Positions 28,555 through 38,988 of a DNA stretch of 64,000 bases are shown here, piece after piece. Under the pieces are notes generated by a model. The model had not been told where the DNA came from and searched no databases. It saw only the letters and a program-made list of their open reading frames with translations. Source of the DNA: Mycolicibacterium pyrenivorans (GTDB taxonomy: Bacteria; Actinomycetota; Actinomycetes; Mycobacteriales; Mycobacteriaceae); NCBI RefSeq assembly GCF_025821625.1, contig NZ_JACKSH010000107.1, positions 220-64,219 on the forward strand. The letters run 5' to 3'. Made by a program: the position numbers and the translations under genes. Numbering within the stretch: the first letter of the stretch is position 1; each line of letters begins with the position of its first letter.

Positions 28555-29532
28555 ATGAGTGTGGACGACATCAAGGCCGCGGCGGACCGCGTCAAGGCCG
28601 AAGGTAAGAGCAAGCCGCGCACCGGTCGCCACCCGGTCAACCAGCCGATGGTCGACCACTGGCTCGACGCGATGGGCGACAAGAACCCGATCTACGTCGA
28701 CGAAGAGGCCGCGAAGGCCGCGGGCCATCCCGGTGTCGTCGCACCGCCCGCGATGATCCAGGTGTGGACCATGATGGGGCTCGGCGGTGTCCGCCCCGAC
28801 GACGACCCACTCGGCAAGATCCTCGAATTGTTCGACGACGCAGGCTATGTCGGTGTGGTCGCCACCAACTGTGAGCAGACCTATCACCGATATCTGCGCC
28901 CCGGCGAGGAGGTGAGCGTCGCCGCCGAACTGACCGACGTCGTCGGCCCCAAGCGGACCGCGCTCGGTGAGGGGTTCTTCATCACGCAGAAGATCACCTG
29001 GCACTGTGGCGACGACGAAGACAGCCCAGTGGCCGAGATGCTCTGGCGGATAATGAAGTTCCGGCCGGCAGATCAAGATGCGCCCGCCTCGGCGGTGCCC
29101 GAGGACCTCGACGCGGCCTCGATGATGCGGCCGGCGTCCTCGAAGGACACCAAGTTCTTCTGGGACGGCGTCAACGCGCACGAACTGCGCATCCAGAAGC
29201 GACCCGACGGCAGCCTGCAGCACCCGCCGGTGCCTGCCCTGTGGGCCGACGCTGGGAAAGATGTGGAGCCGTCCGATTATCTGGTCGCCAGCGGGAACGG
29301 CACGGTGTTCAGCTTCGTCGTGCACCACGCGCCGAAGGTGCCCGGCCGCACGCTGCCGTTCGTCATCGCGCTCGTCGAACTCGAGGAAGGGGTGCGGATG
29401 CTCGGCGAACTTCGCAACGCCGACCCGGCCAGCGTGGAGATCGGAATGCCGGTTCGCGCAACGTACATCGACTTCCCCGACGGTGACTCCGGCCCGGCGT
29501 GGACGCTCTACGCGTGGGAGCCTGCGAAGTGA
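28555..29532 (+). CDS. chsH2: Enoyl-CoA hydratase subunit ChsH2 (MaoC-like plus DUF35)
   Basis: 325 residues in two domains. Residues ~1-175 form a MaoC-like hot-dog fold (DAMGDKNPIYVDEEAAKAAG, HRYLRPGEEVSVAAEL). Residues ~190-325 form a DUF35 domain with an OB fold (FFWDGVNAHELRIQKR, GTVFSFVVHHAP). ChsH1/ChsH2 hydrates the C17 side-chain enoyl-CoA; the DUF35 part binds and activates the Ltp2 aldolase. The end overlaps the chsH1 GTG. Confidence 0.94.
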   Translation: MSVDDIKAAADRVKAEGKSKPRTGRHPVNQPMVDHWLDAMGDKNPIYVDEEAAKAAGHPGVVAPPAMIQVWTMMGLGGVRPDDDPLGKILELFDDAGYVGVVATNCEQTYHRYLRPGEEVSVAAELTDVVGPKRTALGEGFFITQKITWHCGDDEDSPVAEMLWRIMKFRPADQDAPASAVPEDLDAASMMRPASSKDTKFFWDGVNAHELRIQKRPDGSLQHPPVPALWADAGKDVEPSDYLVASGNGTVFSFVVHHAPKVPGRTLPFVIALVELEEGVRMLGELRNADPASVEIGMPVRATYIDFPDGDSGPAWTLYAWEPAK

Positions 29533-29933
29533 GCGCCCCGGTGGCAGAGGTCGGGACCAAGCTTCCCGAGCTCAAGCTCTACGGCGACCCGACGTTCATC
29601 GTCTCGACGGCGATCGCGACGCGCGACTACCAGGACGTGCATCACGACCGGGACAAGGCGCAGGCCAAGGGGTCCAGGGACATCTTCGTCAACATCCTCA
29701 CCGACACCGGTCTGGTGCAGCGCTTCATCACCGACTGGGCCGGCCCGACCGCCGTCATCAAGTCGATCGGTCTGCGGCTCGGCGTGCCGTGGTACGCCTA
29801 TGACACCGTGACGTTCACCGGCGAGGTGACCGCCGTCGACGGCGACCTCGTCACTCTGAAGGTAACCGGCAGCAACAGCCTCGGCGATCACGTGATCGCC
29901 AACGCGACACTGACCCTCGGAGGTGCCGCATGA
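29529..29933 (+). CDS. chsH1: Enoyl-CoA hydratase subunit ChsH1
   Basis: 134-residue MaoC-like protein carrying the catalytic D-x-x-x-x-H stretch YQDVHHDRDKAQAKGSRDIF. The GTG at 29529 overlaps the chsH2 stop (GTGA) and its own stop overlaps ltp2 (ATGA), so chsH2-chsH1-ltp2 form a coupled unit matching the known ChsH1-ChsH2-Ltp2 complex. Confidence 0.94.
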   Translation: MSAPVAEVGTKLPELKLYGDPTFIVSTAIATRDYQDVHHDRDKAQAKGSRDIFVNILTDTGLVQRFITDWAGPTAVIKSIGLRLGVPWYAYDTVTFTGEVTAVDGDLVTLKVTGSNSLGDHVIANATLTLGGAA

Positions 29934-31096
29934 GCGACGGCCTGTCCGGCAAGGCGGCGATCGTCGGCATCGGCGCCACCGACTTCTCGAAGAACTCCGG
30001 CCGAAGCGAACTGCGGCTGGCCGCCGAGGCGGTGCTCGACGCACTCGACGATGCGGGTCTCACACCGGCAGACGTCGACGGCATGGTCACGTTCACCATG
30101 GATTCCAACACCGAGGTCGCCGTCGCACGGGCCACCGGGATCGGGGAGTTGAAGTTCTTCTCCAAGATCCACCACGGCGGCGGGGCGGCCTGCGCGACGA
30201 TCCAGCAGGCCGCGATCGCGGTCGCGACCGGTGTCGCGGAATGCGTTGTGGCATACCGCGCCTTCAACGAGCGGTCGGGAATGCGGTTCGGCCAGGTGCA
30301 GATGCGGCTGGTCGAGAACGCCGATTCCACCGGCGTCGACAACTCGTTCTCCTACCCGCACGGGCTGTCCACCCCCGCCGCCCAGGTGGCGATGATCGCG
30401 CAGCGTTACATGCACCTGTCGGGGGCGACCAGCAAGGACTTCGGAGCCGTTTCGGTGGCCGACCGTAGGCACGCGGCCAACAATCCGAAGGCGTATTTCT
30501 ACGGCAAGCCGATCACGATCGAGGAACACCAGAACTCGCGATGGATCGCCGAGCCGCTGCGGCTGCTCGACTGCTGTCAGGAGACCGACGGCGGCGTCGC
30601 GGTCGTCGTGACGACACCCGAGCGGGCCAAGGACCTCAAACACCGGCCCGCGGTCATCGAGGCGGCCTCGCAGGGGTCCAGCCCCGACCAGTACTCGATG
30701 GTCAGTTACTACCGGCCTGAGCTGGGTTTGCCCGAGATGGGGCTGGTGGGTAGGCAGCTGTGGCAGCAGTCCGGGCTGACACCCGCAGACATCCAGACCG
30801 CGATCCTCTACGACCACTTCACGCCGTTCACGTTGATCCAGCTCGAAGAGCTCGGATTCTGTGGGCAGGGCGAGGCCAAGGACTTCGTCGCCGACGGCGC
30901 GATCGAGATCGGTGGCCGGCTGCCGATCAACACGCACGGCGGCCAGTTGGGCGAGGCCTACATCCACGGCATGAACGGCATCGCCGAAGGGGTGCGCCAG
31001 CTACGCGGCACCTCCGTCAACCCCGTGCCTGACGTCGAGCACGTGCTGGTGACCGCCGGTACCGGCGTGCCGACATCGGGTCTCATCCTCGGTTGA
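29930..31096 (+). CDS. ltp2: Side-chain aldolase Ltp2
   Basis: 388-residue thiolase-fold 'lipid transfer protein' of Rv3540c type: KAAIVGIGATDFSKNSGRSE, FSKIHHGGGAACATIQQAA, and NTHGGQLGEAYIHGMNGIAE near the C-terminus. Ltp2 performs the retro-aldol cleavage that frees androstenedione-type ketone and propionyl-CoA, with the ChsH2 DUF35 domain. Last gene of the cyp125 operon. Confidence 0.94.
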   Translation: MSDGLSGKAAIVGIGATDFSKNSGRSELRLAAEAVLDALDDAGLTPADVDGMVTFTMDSNTEVAVARATGIGELKFFSKIHHGGGAACATIQQAAIAVATGVAECVVAYRAFNERSGMRFGQVQMRLVENADSTGVDNSFSYPHGLSTPAAQVAMIAQRYMHLSGATSKDFGAVSVADRRHAANNPKAYFYGKPITIEEHQNSRWIAEPLRLLDCCQETDGGVAVVVTTPERAKDLKHRPAVIEAASQGSSPDQYSMVSYYRPELGLPEMGLVGRQLWQQSGLTPADIQTAILYDHFTPFTLIQLEELGFCGQGEAKDFVADGAIEIGGRLPINTHGGQLGEAYIHGMNGIAEGVRQLRGTSVNPVPDVEHVLVTAGTGVPTSGLILG

Positions 31097-31209
31097 GATG
31101 CCTGGCAACAGCGCCCTCGAGCAGGTGTTGCCGCACCGGCTGCCTGATGCGACGACAGAGCCCCGACAGCGTTCGGTGGGGTCATCGAGAGATTTGATCG
31201 CTGACGGGG

Positions 31210-31244
31210 TGATCAGGGGGCGGGGATTGCCCACCCCCTGATCA
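31210..31244. terminator. Hairpin between the convergent ltp2 and PGRS-like genes
   Basis: Arms TGATCAGGGGG (31210-31220) and CCCCCTGATCA (31234-31244) are perfectly complementary with a 13-nt loop. It lies between convergent stops, consistent with a two-way terminator; no T-tract. Confidence 0.7.
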
Positions 31245-31255
31245 GTGGTTGTCGG

Positions 31256-32767
<1,512 letters not shown>

Positions 32768-34037
32768 TTCCGTACCCCGTTCTTTTGTGCGATTGGGGCG
32801 CTCAAGAACTGCAGTCTTTGAGGCGCTCCGAATAGTTGGAACCGGGCCACGCAGCGGATGATTTGGGCGACCGCTCGGCGGAGGGTCCGGTGCGATCGCA
32901 TCGCCCGAACATGGTCGAGCGACGGTCCAGCATGGACGCATAAGGCGGTTCGCTGGCCGCGGGTGGCGCGCGAGCAGGGTGACCTCGTGGCCGATGAAGA
33001 TTTGCGAATGCAACGGATGCGGGATCTATCTGGGATCGGCTAGCCCCCCGACCTCGACGGTTATTCATCCGAACCATCGCCTCTGCCTTCCCCGACGCTC
33101 ACTCCGCGCTGGGGTTAGAGCAAGCAGACAAATTCTATGAGTTTGCTGAAATCACTGTCAACCGTAAAGGTTCGATTTCAAGCAAATCGCAGGCTGTCAC
33201 AACGGTGCATCACGCGCTGGCCCTCCCTCTTCGCGAACTGGTCGTGCAACGCAGGCACGGCTTCCTGCGGTAGGCGCGCGACAAAAATGCCGGTCACATG
33301 GTTGTTGACCGCCCAACATCTCAGCGCCGAGACGCTCCATCTGATTTCCTTGCTGTGATCGATCCTTCAACGGGTGCTATCCCGAAACCCCACACACTGG
33401 TACATTTCTGGCAAGGGCAACTGAGGGCTCGGTCGCCTACAGCAGAAACTTGCTATAGCAATAGTTAGCGAATATCAGCACTCCATGAGCTGGCAGTCGG
33501 TAAGCCCCTGCCGAGGACCCCAAGGCGCTCTACGTCCGTGAGTCGCGAACCATGACGGCTGCTGAACTGCCACCGGACACTGGGGGCGGCGATCTCGTGG
33601 ATGCCGCACGGATGAGGACCCCAAGCGGCGACCGCCCATCATCGACGCGATCAAGGCGCGACAGTATTCGAGAGGTCAGCTATCGGATTCCGAGGTGCAA
33701 GCCGGTAACCCTGTGATGACCCGCGACGCGTCTAAAGACGGACGTGAAACCACCGCCGACGTTGCGAGCGCGAGCAGAGCAGTCCCTTGGGCATCGTCCC
33801 CAAGACGCGCGGCGTCGACCGGGGAGACCTTCGCGGAAAGTGGTTCAACAGCGGGGATCTGGTCATTCGCGGTGAGGACGCTCTGCTGTATTCGCATGGC
33901 GGCGCCGACGAACTGCTGAAGATGTGTGGTGTGCGAGCGCATCACGCTGAGGTCGAGGCGAAATCGAATACCCACTCTGCGGTGCCGACGCCACCGGCGA
34001 ACGGCTCTGGCGCCGCGCGCCTATTACCCTTGGCAGG
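32768..34037. other. 1.27-kb stretch without an intact gene; locally AT-rich
   Basis: No frame here looks like a recognised complete gene. The 33,100-33,500 part is visibly less GC-rich than the rest and holds a perfect palindrome TTGCTATAGCAA at 33450-33461. The right end carries a ligase relic (33,805-33,960). The left end must contain the promoter of the PGRS-like gene. The phrase GAGGACCCCAAG occurs twice near 33,515 and 33,612. Confidence 0.6.
33805..33960 (+). pseudogene. Remnant of an AMP-forming acyl-CoA ligase
   Basis: One frame reads KWFNSGDLVIRGEDALLYSH followed by GGADELLKMCGVRAHHAEVE. This is the hinge and adenylate-binding end of the acyl-/benzoate-CoA ligase family (W-x-x-[ST]GD ... 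GR-x-D-x-[ML]K). Only about 50 residues remain, with unrelated sequence on both sides. Confidence 0.65.
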
Positions 34038-34739
34038 ATGAGCTCCCTCGAGCCGGACCCCGATGACGCCAGCACCGGGCCACTGCACCTCGAGAAGGTG
34101 CGGGAACGGGCTGCAAGTCCCGGGTACAGCCGTTTCGACGCGCCGCTGTCGGTGAATCCGCGCCCGGTGCACAACGACCGCAGACCCGTCGTGCTGCTGG
34201 CGGCGGCGGCGGTGGTGGCCCTCGGCGTGCTCGCCTGGCTGTTCTGGCCATCGGCGGATGACTCCGCGGAGTCGGAAGGCGTCACAACCACGACCACGCA
34301 GACGGAGTCGCCGCAGGAGGCGGAAGGCCGGTTGATGGGCATGCTCCCGAAGGGTTACGCACCCGACGCGTGTGAAGGTGTCGTGCCGCCGAAAGACGCC
34401 CTGGCACAGGTCAGTTGCACCCGGAACGCGGACGCGGGCGGCCCGCTGTCGGCCACCTACACCCTGGTGAAGGACGACGAATCGCTACGCGCGATGTTCG
34501 ACGGTGTGGTCAGCGCCTCCTCGGTCGTGAATTGCCCGGGCAACATCCAGTCCCCGGGTCCGTGGCGCCGCAACGCGACGCCGCAGCAGGTGGCGGGCAC
34601 GCTGGTGTGCGGCTTCCAGCAGGGCAAGCCGACGGTCGCGTGGAGCACCGACGCCGCATTGATGGTCAGCGAGGTGCAGTCAGGACCCCAGGGGCCGAAC
34701 ATGGTTCAGCTGTACACCTGGTGGGCGTCGCACTCCTGA
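34038..34739 (+). CDS. Single-pass membrane protein with extracytoplasmic domain, unknown function
   Basis: 233 residues. A cytoplasmic N-terminus (~50 aa), one membrane helix VVLLAAAAVVALGVLAWLFW (~residues 51-70), a Thr/Ser-rich linker (GVTTTTTQTESPQEAEG), then an outer domain with paired Cys (CEGVVPP, CTRNAD, VVNCPGN, LVCGFQQG). The shape resembles mycobacterial sensor-like or envelope proteins, but I recognise no specific family. Convergent with the MPT63-like gene. Confidence 0.7.
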   Translation: MSSLEPDPDDASTGPLHLEKVRERAASPGYSRFDAPLSVNPRPVHNDRRPVVLLAAAAVVALGVLAWLFWPSADDSAESEGVTTTTTQTESPQEAEGRLMGMLPKGYAPDACEGVVPPKDALAQVSCTRNADAGGPLSATYTLVKDDESLRAMFDGVVSASSVVNCPGNIQSPGPWRRNATPQQVAGTLVCGFQQGKPTVAWSTDAALMVSEVQSGPQGPNMVQLYTWWASHS

Positions 34740-34747
34740 GGACCCGA

Positions 34748-34765
34748 GCCCGCCGTCAGGCGGGC
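34748..34765. terminator. Short hairpin between convergent genes
   Basis: GCCCGCC (34748-34754) pairs with GGCGGGC (34759-34765) across a four-base loop, right after the membrane-protein stop and overlapping the stop of the MPT63-like gene. Confidence 0.5.
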
Positions 34766-35640
34766 GGCGCGGGAACCACGATCGTTGTCGTGGGCGCGGC
34801 CCCTGCGGGCAGCGGCGTGCCCGCGCTGCCCTCCGGAGCGACGGCGGCGGGCACCGGTGTCGGGACGGCCTCGCCTGCCGGGGCGACGCCCTCGGGCAGC
34901 GGTGTGCCGGAGCTACCCTCGGGCAGCGGTGTGCCCGAGCTTCCTTGCGGCAGTGGCGTGCCGGAGCTACCAGCCGGCATCGGCGTGGCGGTCGGCATGG
35001 AAGCGGGAGCGGCCTCTGCCGGCGTCTGCGCAGCCGGATCCGCACCCGGGGCAGGGGTGGTGGTCTCGGCCGCTGCCGGGGCCTCACCGGTTTCCGAGGC
35101 GCCCGAGGCCTCCGAAGGCGAAGTGTAGGTCTGTGCCTGCGACGAACCGCTGCCGGTGGCCGGGGCCGGAGGCGGCTCGACCCACAGGAGCAGATCGTTG
35201 CCGCCTGCGTTGTAGACGACGCTGTCGGGCTTCTCGCCGGTGACGTCGAAGTAGATCTTCCCGCTCGTCTTCTGGCCCTGCGTCAGCGTCGACGGGTTGA
35301 CACCCTGCGCGGTGGCGACACCGAACAGCACCCGGTAGGTCTCGCCGTTGTGGGCCCGCGCGTTGAGGTTCGAGACGATGGGCGTGGCCGAACCCGAGAT
35401 CGCCTCGTCGGTCGCGGTGGCTTCCCACAGCGTGCCGGCCGGCCGGTACGGGATGGTGTCGGTGCTTGGCTTGAGGCCGGTGACGGTCCAGTGCTGGACG
35501 ACGCTGCCGTTGACTAGTTCGGCCGGCTGTCCCAGAGTCCGAACCTCTACATCGTCAGCCGAAGCGAACGGTGCGGCTGCGACCCCGAGGGCGGCTGCGG
35601 CGGCAGCGGTCATGGCGGTCATTGCCGGCTTGATCTTCAC
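34756..35640 (-). CDS. MPT63-like secreted protein with proline-rich repeat tail
   Basis: 294 residues. Signal peptide MKIKPAMTAMTAAAAAALGV...APFASA, then an MPT63/MPB63 (DUF1942) immunoglobulin-like domain: STDTIPYRPAGTLWEATATD, IVSNLNARAHNGETYRVLFG, GKIYFDVTGEKPDSVVYN. After residue ~165 an Ala/Pro/Thr-rich tail carries near-perfect SSGTPLP(E/Q)G repeats; M. tuberculosis MPT63 ends before such a tail. The GTG start at 35640 has GGAGG six bases upstream. Role of MPT63 proteins is unknown. Confidence 0.85.
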   Translation of the reverse strand: MKIKPAMTAMTAAAAAALGVAAAPFASADDVEVRTLGQPAELVNGSVVQHWTVTGLKPSTDTIPYRPAGTLWEATATDEAISGSATPIVSNLNARAHNGETYRVLFGVATAQGVNPSTLTQGQKTSGKIYFDVTGEKPDSVVYNAGGNDLLLWVEPPPAPATGSGSSQAQTYTSPSEASGASETGEAPAAAETTTPAPGADPAAQTPAEAAPASMPTATPMPAGSSGTPLPQGSSGTPLPEGSSGTPLPEGVAPAGEAVPTPVPAAVAPEGSAGTPLPAGAAPTTTIVVPAPPA

Positions 35641-35847
35641 GTGATGCCTCCTGGATTCGTTGAGCGAGCAGCGAGGTTTCCCCCCGAGGAAACTAGCAAA
35701 TCGGCTGCGGTGCCGGGCGCAGCCAGCGGGAACCTGTCGAGCGTCATGCGGTCGGCAACCGAAAATCGACTGTCCCACAGGCGAAATGCGACTCCTGGCA
35801 AACGTCCCTGCGGCGGCGCGGACGGGGGTCGGGGCTATGATCGCCCC

Positions 35848-36315
35848 ATGTCAGACACCACGCCGGGCTGGATTGCCCCTGCCGCGCTCGTAACAGCCGT
35901 CATCGCCGTGGCTCTCGCGGTCTGGGGACTGGTGCGCTCATCCTCGGATGCCGCTCCGGCGGCCGGCGCCGAGCAGACCGCTGAGGCCAAGGCGGAGGTC
36001 TGCGCGGCGTTCGACATGGTGCGCAACGCGGTGTCGCTTCAGACCAATGCCGACTTGGGCAAGGACCGGGTGGCCACGCAGGCGGTGGCCGCCAACGCCC
36101 GGTTGGCCACCCTCGGCGGCGGGCAGTTCCTGCTGTCCCGCCTCGACGCCGCGGTGCCGTCCGACCTGTCCGATGCGGTGCGTGCGTTCGCGAACAACCT
36201 CGAGTACCTCGGGATGGGACAGCTCGCGGGCATGGCGGGAGACGACCCCGCGCAGACGAGCCGCCTCAACGACGCTCAGGCCAGCGCCACCCGCGTCGGG
36301 GAGCTCTGCAAGTAG
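35848..36315 (+). CDS. Small membrane-anchored protein, unknown function
   Basis: 155 residues starting MSDTTPGWIAPAALVTAVIA at the ATG 35848. One membrane helix (~residues 9-30) is followed by an Ala-rich helical outer domain with two Cys (EVCAAFDMV, VGELCK) at its ends, which could form a disulfide. No specific family recognised. Its stop lies six bases from the convergent chsH3 stop. Confidence 0.7.
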   Translation: MSDTTPGWIAPAALVTAVIAVALAVWGLVRSSSDAAPAAGAEQTAEAKAEVCAAFDMVRNAVSLQTNADLGKDRVATQAVAANARLATLGGGQFLLSRLDAAVPSDLSDAVRAFANNLEYLGMGQLAGMAGDDPAQTSRLNDAQASATRVGELCK

Positions 36316-36321
36316 GCCGGG

Positions 36322-37194
36322 TCAGGCCGGGACGAACTCGACCCCGGCCAGCGCCACGGCATCGTCGCGGTCCGGGGCGGTCACCACGGCGCTGAAGCCG
36401 CCCTGCGGATCAGTGGAGTTCTTCCAGACGCTCACGCGCAGCGTCTCGCCGGGGAAGACCACGCCCGCCATCCGTGCGCCGTAGGACTTCAGCCCGGCGA
36501 CATCGCCGTCGAGCAGGTTGTCTACCAGCGCCTTGCAGGTCATGCCGTACGTGCACAACCCGTGCAGGATCGGGCGCGGAAAGCCTGCTGCGGCAGCGAA
36601 ATCCGGATCAAAGTGCAGCGGGTTGCGGTCCCCGCACATCCGGTACAGCAGCGCCTGCTGGGGCGAGGTCGGTATGGAGAGCTCCAGGTCGGGCGCCCTG
36701 TCGGGTGCGGCCGACGACCCGGAGGGGCCACGGTCGCCGCCGAACCCGCCTTCACCGCGGGCGAAGATCGACCGCTTCTGCGTCCACAGCAGCGCGCCTT
36801 CGGGGTTCGTCACCGTGGTCTCCGACCAGATCACCGCGGCCTTGCCCTTGTCCCAGATCTCGGTGAACCGGGTCACGGCGGTGCCGGTGCCCGACGGTGG
36901 GATCGGCCCCGGCACGGTGACGGCCTCGCTCGCGTGCAGCACCTTGCTCAGCTCGATGTCGATACCGGGGAACTTCACCGCAGGTGGCTCGGTCATGTGG
37001 AAACTCTGCGCGACGTTGCCGAACGTCGGAAGCACCTGCGGGGTGTCGTCGGTCAGGTAACGCAGCTCGCGCTTGTCCATCGGGTTGCCGCCGGCACCGA
37101 GGCCGAGGTGGTAGAGCTGGATATCGCTACTGGTCCAGGAGAATTCGACCGGATCGAGTTCAGCGCCGATGGCTTCGTCGAGGTTGATGGGCAC
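36322..37194 (-). CDS. chsH3: MaoC-like enoyl-CoA hydratase ChsH3 (Rv3538 type)
   Basis: 290-residue double hot-dog hydratase resembling eukaryotic MFE-2 hydratase: an N-terminal half with YHLGLGAGGNPMDKRELRYL and a C-terminal active-site stretch YRMCGDRNPLHFDPDFAAAA (the D-x-N-x-x-H triad) then GFPRPILHGLCTYG. Rv3538 hydrates steroid side-chain enoyl-CoA. GTG start two bases after kstD; the pair is driven from the KstR box at 38917. Confidence 0.88.
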   Translation of the reverse strand: MPINLDEAIGAELDPVEFSWTSSDIQLYHLGLGAGGNPMDKRELRYLTDDTPQVLPTFGNVAQSFHMTEPPAVKFPGIDIELSKVLHASEAVTVPGPIPPSGTGTAVTRFTEIWDKGKAAVIWSETTVTNPEGALLWTQKRSIFARGEGGFGGDRGPSGSSAAPDRAPDLELSIPTSPQQALLYRMCGDRNPLHFDPDFAAAAGFPRPILHGLCTYGMTCKALVDNLLDGDVAGLKSYGARMAGVVFPGETLRVSVWKNSTDPQGGFSAVVTAPDRDDAVALAGVEFVPA

Positions 37195-37196
37195 GG

Positions 37197-38915
37197 CTAT
37201 TCCGCTCTGTTGGATTCGATCGCTCGCGCGGCGGTGGCGAGGTGCAGTGCCGCAAGATACCCGAAGGTCATCGCGGGGCCGATGGTGCCCCCGGGCCCCG
37301 GATAGGTGTGGCCCATCACCGGTGCGCTGACGTTACCGGCGGCATAGAGACCCTCGATGATCGTGCCGTCGTCGCGCAGGGCACGGCCGTGCACGTCGGT
37401 GACGACGCCGCCCTTGGTGCCCAGGTCGCCGGGGACCATCTTGGCCGCGTAGAACGGCGCGTGGCTGATCTCGCCGAGGTTGGGGTTCGGCTTGTTGGTG
37501 GGATCCCCGTAGTAGCGGTCGTAGGCGCTTTCGCCTCGCTTGAAGTCCTCGTCGACGCCGGAGCGTGCGAAGCCGTTGAACCGGTCGACTGTGGACTTCA
37601 ACGCGTCGGCGGGCACGCTGGTCTTGGCGGCCAGCTCATCGAAGGTCTGGGCCGAGACGATGACGCCCGACTCCATCCACTTCTTCGGAATCCGCTGTCC
37701 CGGTTGCAGTCCCGCGAAGATGTACCGATCACGGTATCGCTGGTCGAACACCAGCCAGGCGGGGATGTTCTCACCCGGCCCCGGACCCTGTCCGTACTGG
37801 CCGCCGTACATGTGGTGGCAGGCCTCGACGTAGGGCATGGACTCGTTCATGAACCGCTTGCCCGACATGTTGACGATGATCGAACCGGGGGAGTTGCGCT
37901 CCGAAAGTGCGAACCAGGGCGCGTCCACCAGTGGCACCGTCGGGCCCCACCACGCGTCCTCCATGACGTCGAGTGCGGCGCCCAGTTTCTCGGCGGCCAG
38001 GATTCCGTCGCCGGTGTTGGCCTTGGCGCCGACCGTCCACTCGGTGGTGATCGGGGCGCGCTGATACTTCACCCGCATCTGCTCGTTGTGCTCGAAACCC
38101 CCGCAGCCGAGGATCACGCCGCGGCGTGCCCGGATCAGTTGCGGCTCGGCGCTTTCCGGTGCGTCGGCGGGACGCACATAGATGCCACGGACGACGCCGC
38201 CCTCGACGTAGAGGTCGGTCAACGCGGTGTTGAGCAGCACCGGCACGCCGGCCTTCTGCAGGCCGATGCGCAGCGGGGCGATCAGCGCACGGCCCATGCC
38301 GACGAGGTTCTTGCCGGTGACCTTGCCCCACGTCGCGCGCACGCCCACCTTCAGGCTGCGCAGCACACCGCGCGGATGACGCTTGAGCTGGTTGAGCCGG
38401 ACGTAATCCTGCTGCAGGACGACCATGTTCATCGGGACCTTGCCGTACGGCGGCTCGAGGCCGGGCAGGTCGGCGCCCAGTTTGTTGGCGTTGAACGGCT
38501 TGGGTTCCACCGACCGGCCCGACGCCTTGCCGCCCGGGGTCTCGGGGTAGTAGTCGGAGTAGTTCGGCACCCAGCACAGCTTCAACGGCGAGTGCTTGAG
38601 CACGAACGACAGCATCTCCGGCCCGCGGTCCAGGTACGTGTCGATCTTCTCGGCAGGAACCACGTCGCCGATGATCGTGTGCAGGTAGGTGCGGGCTGAC
38701 TCGGCAGTGTCTTTGACACCGTCACGCTTGAGGATTTCGTTGTTCGGGATCCACACGCCGCCACCTGACCGCGCAGTGGAACCACCGTAGTGCGGGGCCT
38801 TCTCGACGACTACTGTCGAGAGGCCCTGGTTGGCAGCGGTCAGAGCGGCGACCATGCCGGCGGCGCCGCTGCCTACCACGACCACGTCAAACTCCCGGCA
38901 CTCCTGCTCAGTCAT
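37197..38915 (-). CDS. kstD: 3-Ketosteroid Δ1-dehydrogenase KstD
   Basis: 572-residue flavoprotein. FAD-binding VVVVGSGAAGMVAALTAANQ at residue ~12, KAPHYGGSTARSGGGVWIPN, and the C-terminal HTYPGPGGTIGPAMTFGYLA. It introduces the C1-C2 double bond in ring A. The ATG at 38915 is chosen over the GTG at 38924 because the latter lies inside the KstR operator. Very little leader is left, so a near-leaderless mRNA is likely. Confidence 0.95.
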   Translation of the reverse strand: MTEQECREFDVVVVGSGAAGMVAALTAANQGLSTVVVEKAPHYGGSTARSGGGVWIPNNEILKRDGVKDTAESARTYLHTIIGDVVPAEKIDTYLDRGPEMLSFVLKHSPLKLCWVPNYSDYYPETPGGKASGRSVEPKPFNANKLGADLPGLEPPYGKVPMNMVVLQQDYVRLNQLKRHPRGVLRSLKVGVRATWGKVTGKNLVGMGRALIAPLRIGLQKAGVPVLLNTALTDLYVEGGVVRGIYVRPADAPESAEPQLIRARRGVILGCGGFEHNEQMRVKYQRAPITTEWTVGAKANTGDGILAAEKLGAALDVMEDAWWGPTVPLVDAPWFALSERNSPGSIIVNMSGKRFMNESMPYVEACHHMYGGQYGQGPGPGENIPAWLVFDQRYRDRYIFAGLQPGQRIPKKWMESGVIVSAQTFDELAAKTSVPADALKSTVDRFNGFARSGVDEDFKRGESAYDRYYGDPTNKPNPNLGEISHAPFYAAKMVPGDLGTKGGVVTDVHGRALRDDGTIIEGLYAAGNVSAPVMGHTYPGPGGTIGPAMTFGYLAALHLATAARAIESNRAE

Positions 38916-38916
38916 G

Positions 38917-38930
38917 TAGAACACGTTATA
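38917..38930. promoter_or_regulatory. KstR operator, kstD/hsaE promoter
   Basis: TAGAACACGTTATA fits TnnAACnnGTTnnA. It abuts the kstD start codon and lies 58 bp before hsaE, serving both operons. Confidence 0.92.
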
Positions 38931-38988
38931 GAATTGCCCGGCCGACTAACAACTGTGCCGGTCGACGAAACGAGGGGACTTCACGGAA

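Noticed and set aside
33137..33358. 73-aa plus-strand frame in the AT-rich region
   Set aside because: No ribosome site, no recognisable motif and atypical composition; left as part of the gene-free stretch.
38916..38924. GTG at 38924 as the kstD start
   Set aside because: It lies inside the KstR operator; the ATG at 38915 gives the normal KstD N-terminus.
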